Origin: Spirosoma radiotolerans
GTDB taxonomy: Bacteria > Bacteroidota > Bacteroidia > Cytophagales > Spirosomataceae
Length of the DNA stretch: 64,000 nucleotides
Assembly (NCBI RefSeq): GCF_000974425.1
Contig: NZ_CP010429.1
Coordinates: 5,906,501-5,970,500 of the forward strand
Direction: 5' to 3'
Of this stretch, positions 63,137-64,000 are shown in pieces. Position 1 is the first letter of the stretch, and every line of letters begins with the position of its first letter. The notes beneath the pieces are model-generated. The model had not been told where the DNA came from and did not search any database. It worked only from the letters and a program-made list of their open reading frames with translations. Position numbers and translations under genes: made by a program.

Positions 63137-63163
63137 TTGCTTTTAACAGTGTGCAATCAACTG

Positions 63164-63236
63164 AGCGGAAGACGGGTCTCGAACCCGCAACCTATAGCTT
63201 GGAAGGCTATCGCTCTACCAATTGAGCTACTTCCGC
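63164..63236 (-). tRNA. tRNA-Gly (TCC)
   Basis: GCGGAAG/CTTCCGC acceptor stem, ATAGC-CTTCCAA-GCTAT anticodon arm with anticodon TCC, and a GTTCGAGAC T-loop. Confidence 0.95.
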
Positions 63237-63304
63237 AAACTTAGCGGTTGATACTAGTCATTACTTAAACAACTATAACTGACTAATACCTGATCACTAA
63301 ATAG

Positions 63305-63387
63305 TGGGGAGTGGAGGATTCGAACCTCCGAAGGCGTACGCCAGCAGATTTACAGTCTGATCCATTTGGCCACTCTGGAAACTCCCC
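63305..63387 (-). tRNA. tRNA-Tyr (GTA)
   Basis: GGGGAGT/ACTCCCC acceptor stem, CAGA-CTGTAAA-TCTG anticodon arm with anticodon GTA, and a long variable arm (CTGGCGTACGCCTTC), as expected for bacterial Tyr tRNA. Confidence 0.95.
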
Positions 63388-63501
63388 AAAAGCACTGTTA
63401 AAGAACATTTTCCGCCCCGTTTCCGGTTTGGAGTTGCAAAATTACACGTTTTTATGGTGTTGTCAACACATGCCCAGAAAATAATTGAGTAAACATAAAT
63501 T

Positions 63502-63999
63502 TTAATTTAATAATTGTGTTAATGACTTCCCGTTAGGATACTGGATATCAGCAATTCGCCACCGGCCAGCCACCTGTTGCATAGTCACTTTCATCTCCTC
63601 GGGCTTGCTCTTATTTTCAAATGTCACATAAACAATTGCCTTCGACCCGCCGATAACTGCTGGCAATACCCAGGTTTTTTTAATGGAAGCATCGGGCTCA
63701 TTATAGAGTAAATTTATTTTTGACCGATTTATTTTACCCTGTGTAGCTTTTGCATCGTTCCAGATAAGATCGCCTGTCGACTTTACAAAAAACTGGTCGA
63801 CTAAAGCTCTGTCTTTTACTTCCCGCATTGGATTTTCGGTTTTATTATGCTCAAAGTAAAGCGCTCTTACCAAGCGATCAGCCGCCGACCGGGGTGTATC
63901 AGGTCCGGGGCGCTTTGCCAGGCTTGCTGTGCTATCTACCGTCTCGGCGGCTGAAGCCGTTTGTGTTTCCTGCTTGGGCTTGGTTTGGCATGACAGAGT
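63502..63999 (-). CDS. Lipoprotein with NTF2/DUF4878-like domain (5' end outside window)
   Basis: The frame is open from the right edge to TAA at 63502, about 165 residues. Just inside the edge the translation reads TLSCQTKPKQ, a lipobox with Cys, so only the start of the signal peptide is missing. A Thr/Ala/Pro-rich linker follows. The globular part has RALVDQFFVKSTGDLIWNDA, KTWVLPAVIGGSKAIVYVTF and VTMQQVAGRWRIADIQYP, the strand order of DUF4878/NTF2-like lipoproteins. Function is unknown. Confidence 0.65.
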   Translation of the reverse strand, partial: TLSCQTKPKQETQTASAAETVDSTASLAKRPGPDTPRSAADRLVRALYFEHNKTENPMREVKDRALVDQFFVKSTGDLIWNDAKATQGKINRSKINLLYNEPDASIKKTWVLPAVIGGSKAIVYVTFENKSKPEEMKVTMQQVAGRWRIADIQYPNGKSLTQLLN

Positions 64000-64000
64000 A

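Overview
The window is a chromosomal segment of a Bacteroidota bacterium, most likely a Spirosoma-like member of the Cytophagales. This rests on the gene repertoire: two TonB-dependent receptors with carboxypeptidase-like N-terminal domains, paired OmpH/Skp genes behind bamA, a one-domain glycogen synthase beside panC, pyruvate carboxylase as one chain, and families such as DUF2911, DUF3467 and DUF6624. It also rests on promoters with TATCTTTGC-type -7 boxes and on the lack of consistent Shine-Dalgarno sequences. No rRNA, CRISPR array or recognisable integrase/transposase gene was seen.

Layout. 1-9.8 kb: envelope genes (FKBP-type lipoprotein running off the left edge, FAS1 lipoprotein, uppS, bamA, two Skp genes, an Ig-like secreted protein) and an aldose epimerase. 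9.9-11.8 kb: rpsL-rpsG and two small conserved genes. 11.9-24.9 kb: pyruvate carboxylase, a J-domain-like protein, membrane proteins, a SpmA/SpmB fusion, a D-Ala-D-Ala dipeptidase, panC, glycogen synthase domain, glmS and a DUF2911 protein, with relics of a Crp regulator and an M28 peptidase. 25-27.4 kb: small accessory genes. 36-49.4 kb: penicillin acylase, a frameshifted amidase, a sigma-factor operon, an IrrE-like protein and two TonB receptors. 49.7-63.4 kb: the core transcription/translation cluster on the minus strand (tRNA-Tyr, -Gly, -Thr, tuf, tRNA-Trp, secE, nusG, rplK, rplA, rplJ, rplL, rpoB, rpoC).

The unusual part is 27.6-35.7 kb. Here a composite repeat occurs about nine times and separates small unrelated, often AT-rich genes. 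Each full unit has (i) three short boxes ending in TGTCGC/TGTCGAC/TGTCA, 52-57 bp apart; (ii) about 42 bp after the last box, an ~87-bp imperfect palindrome from ACCCAAC to GTTGGGC, with an inner stem that changes from copy to copy but is usually matched by its own partner; (iii) a short GGGACGYGC-type hairpin. The palindrome has the layout of an integron attC site: outer RYYYAAC/GTTRRRY boxes, spacer, inner L-type stem, large loop. The genes between copies look like cassettes: a PD-(D/E)XK-like DUF6602 protein, a Coq4-like protein, a stand-alone EF-Tu domain-III-like protein, small membrane proteins and an HTH-like protein. Two units of about 380 bp carry no gene. Most cassette genes are on the minus strand, with the triple boxes just upstream of the start and the palindrome just downstream of the stop. 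No integrase is visible, so the region is best described as a candidate attC cluster without integrase, or a new repeat-delimited gene-cassette system.
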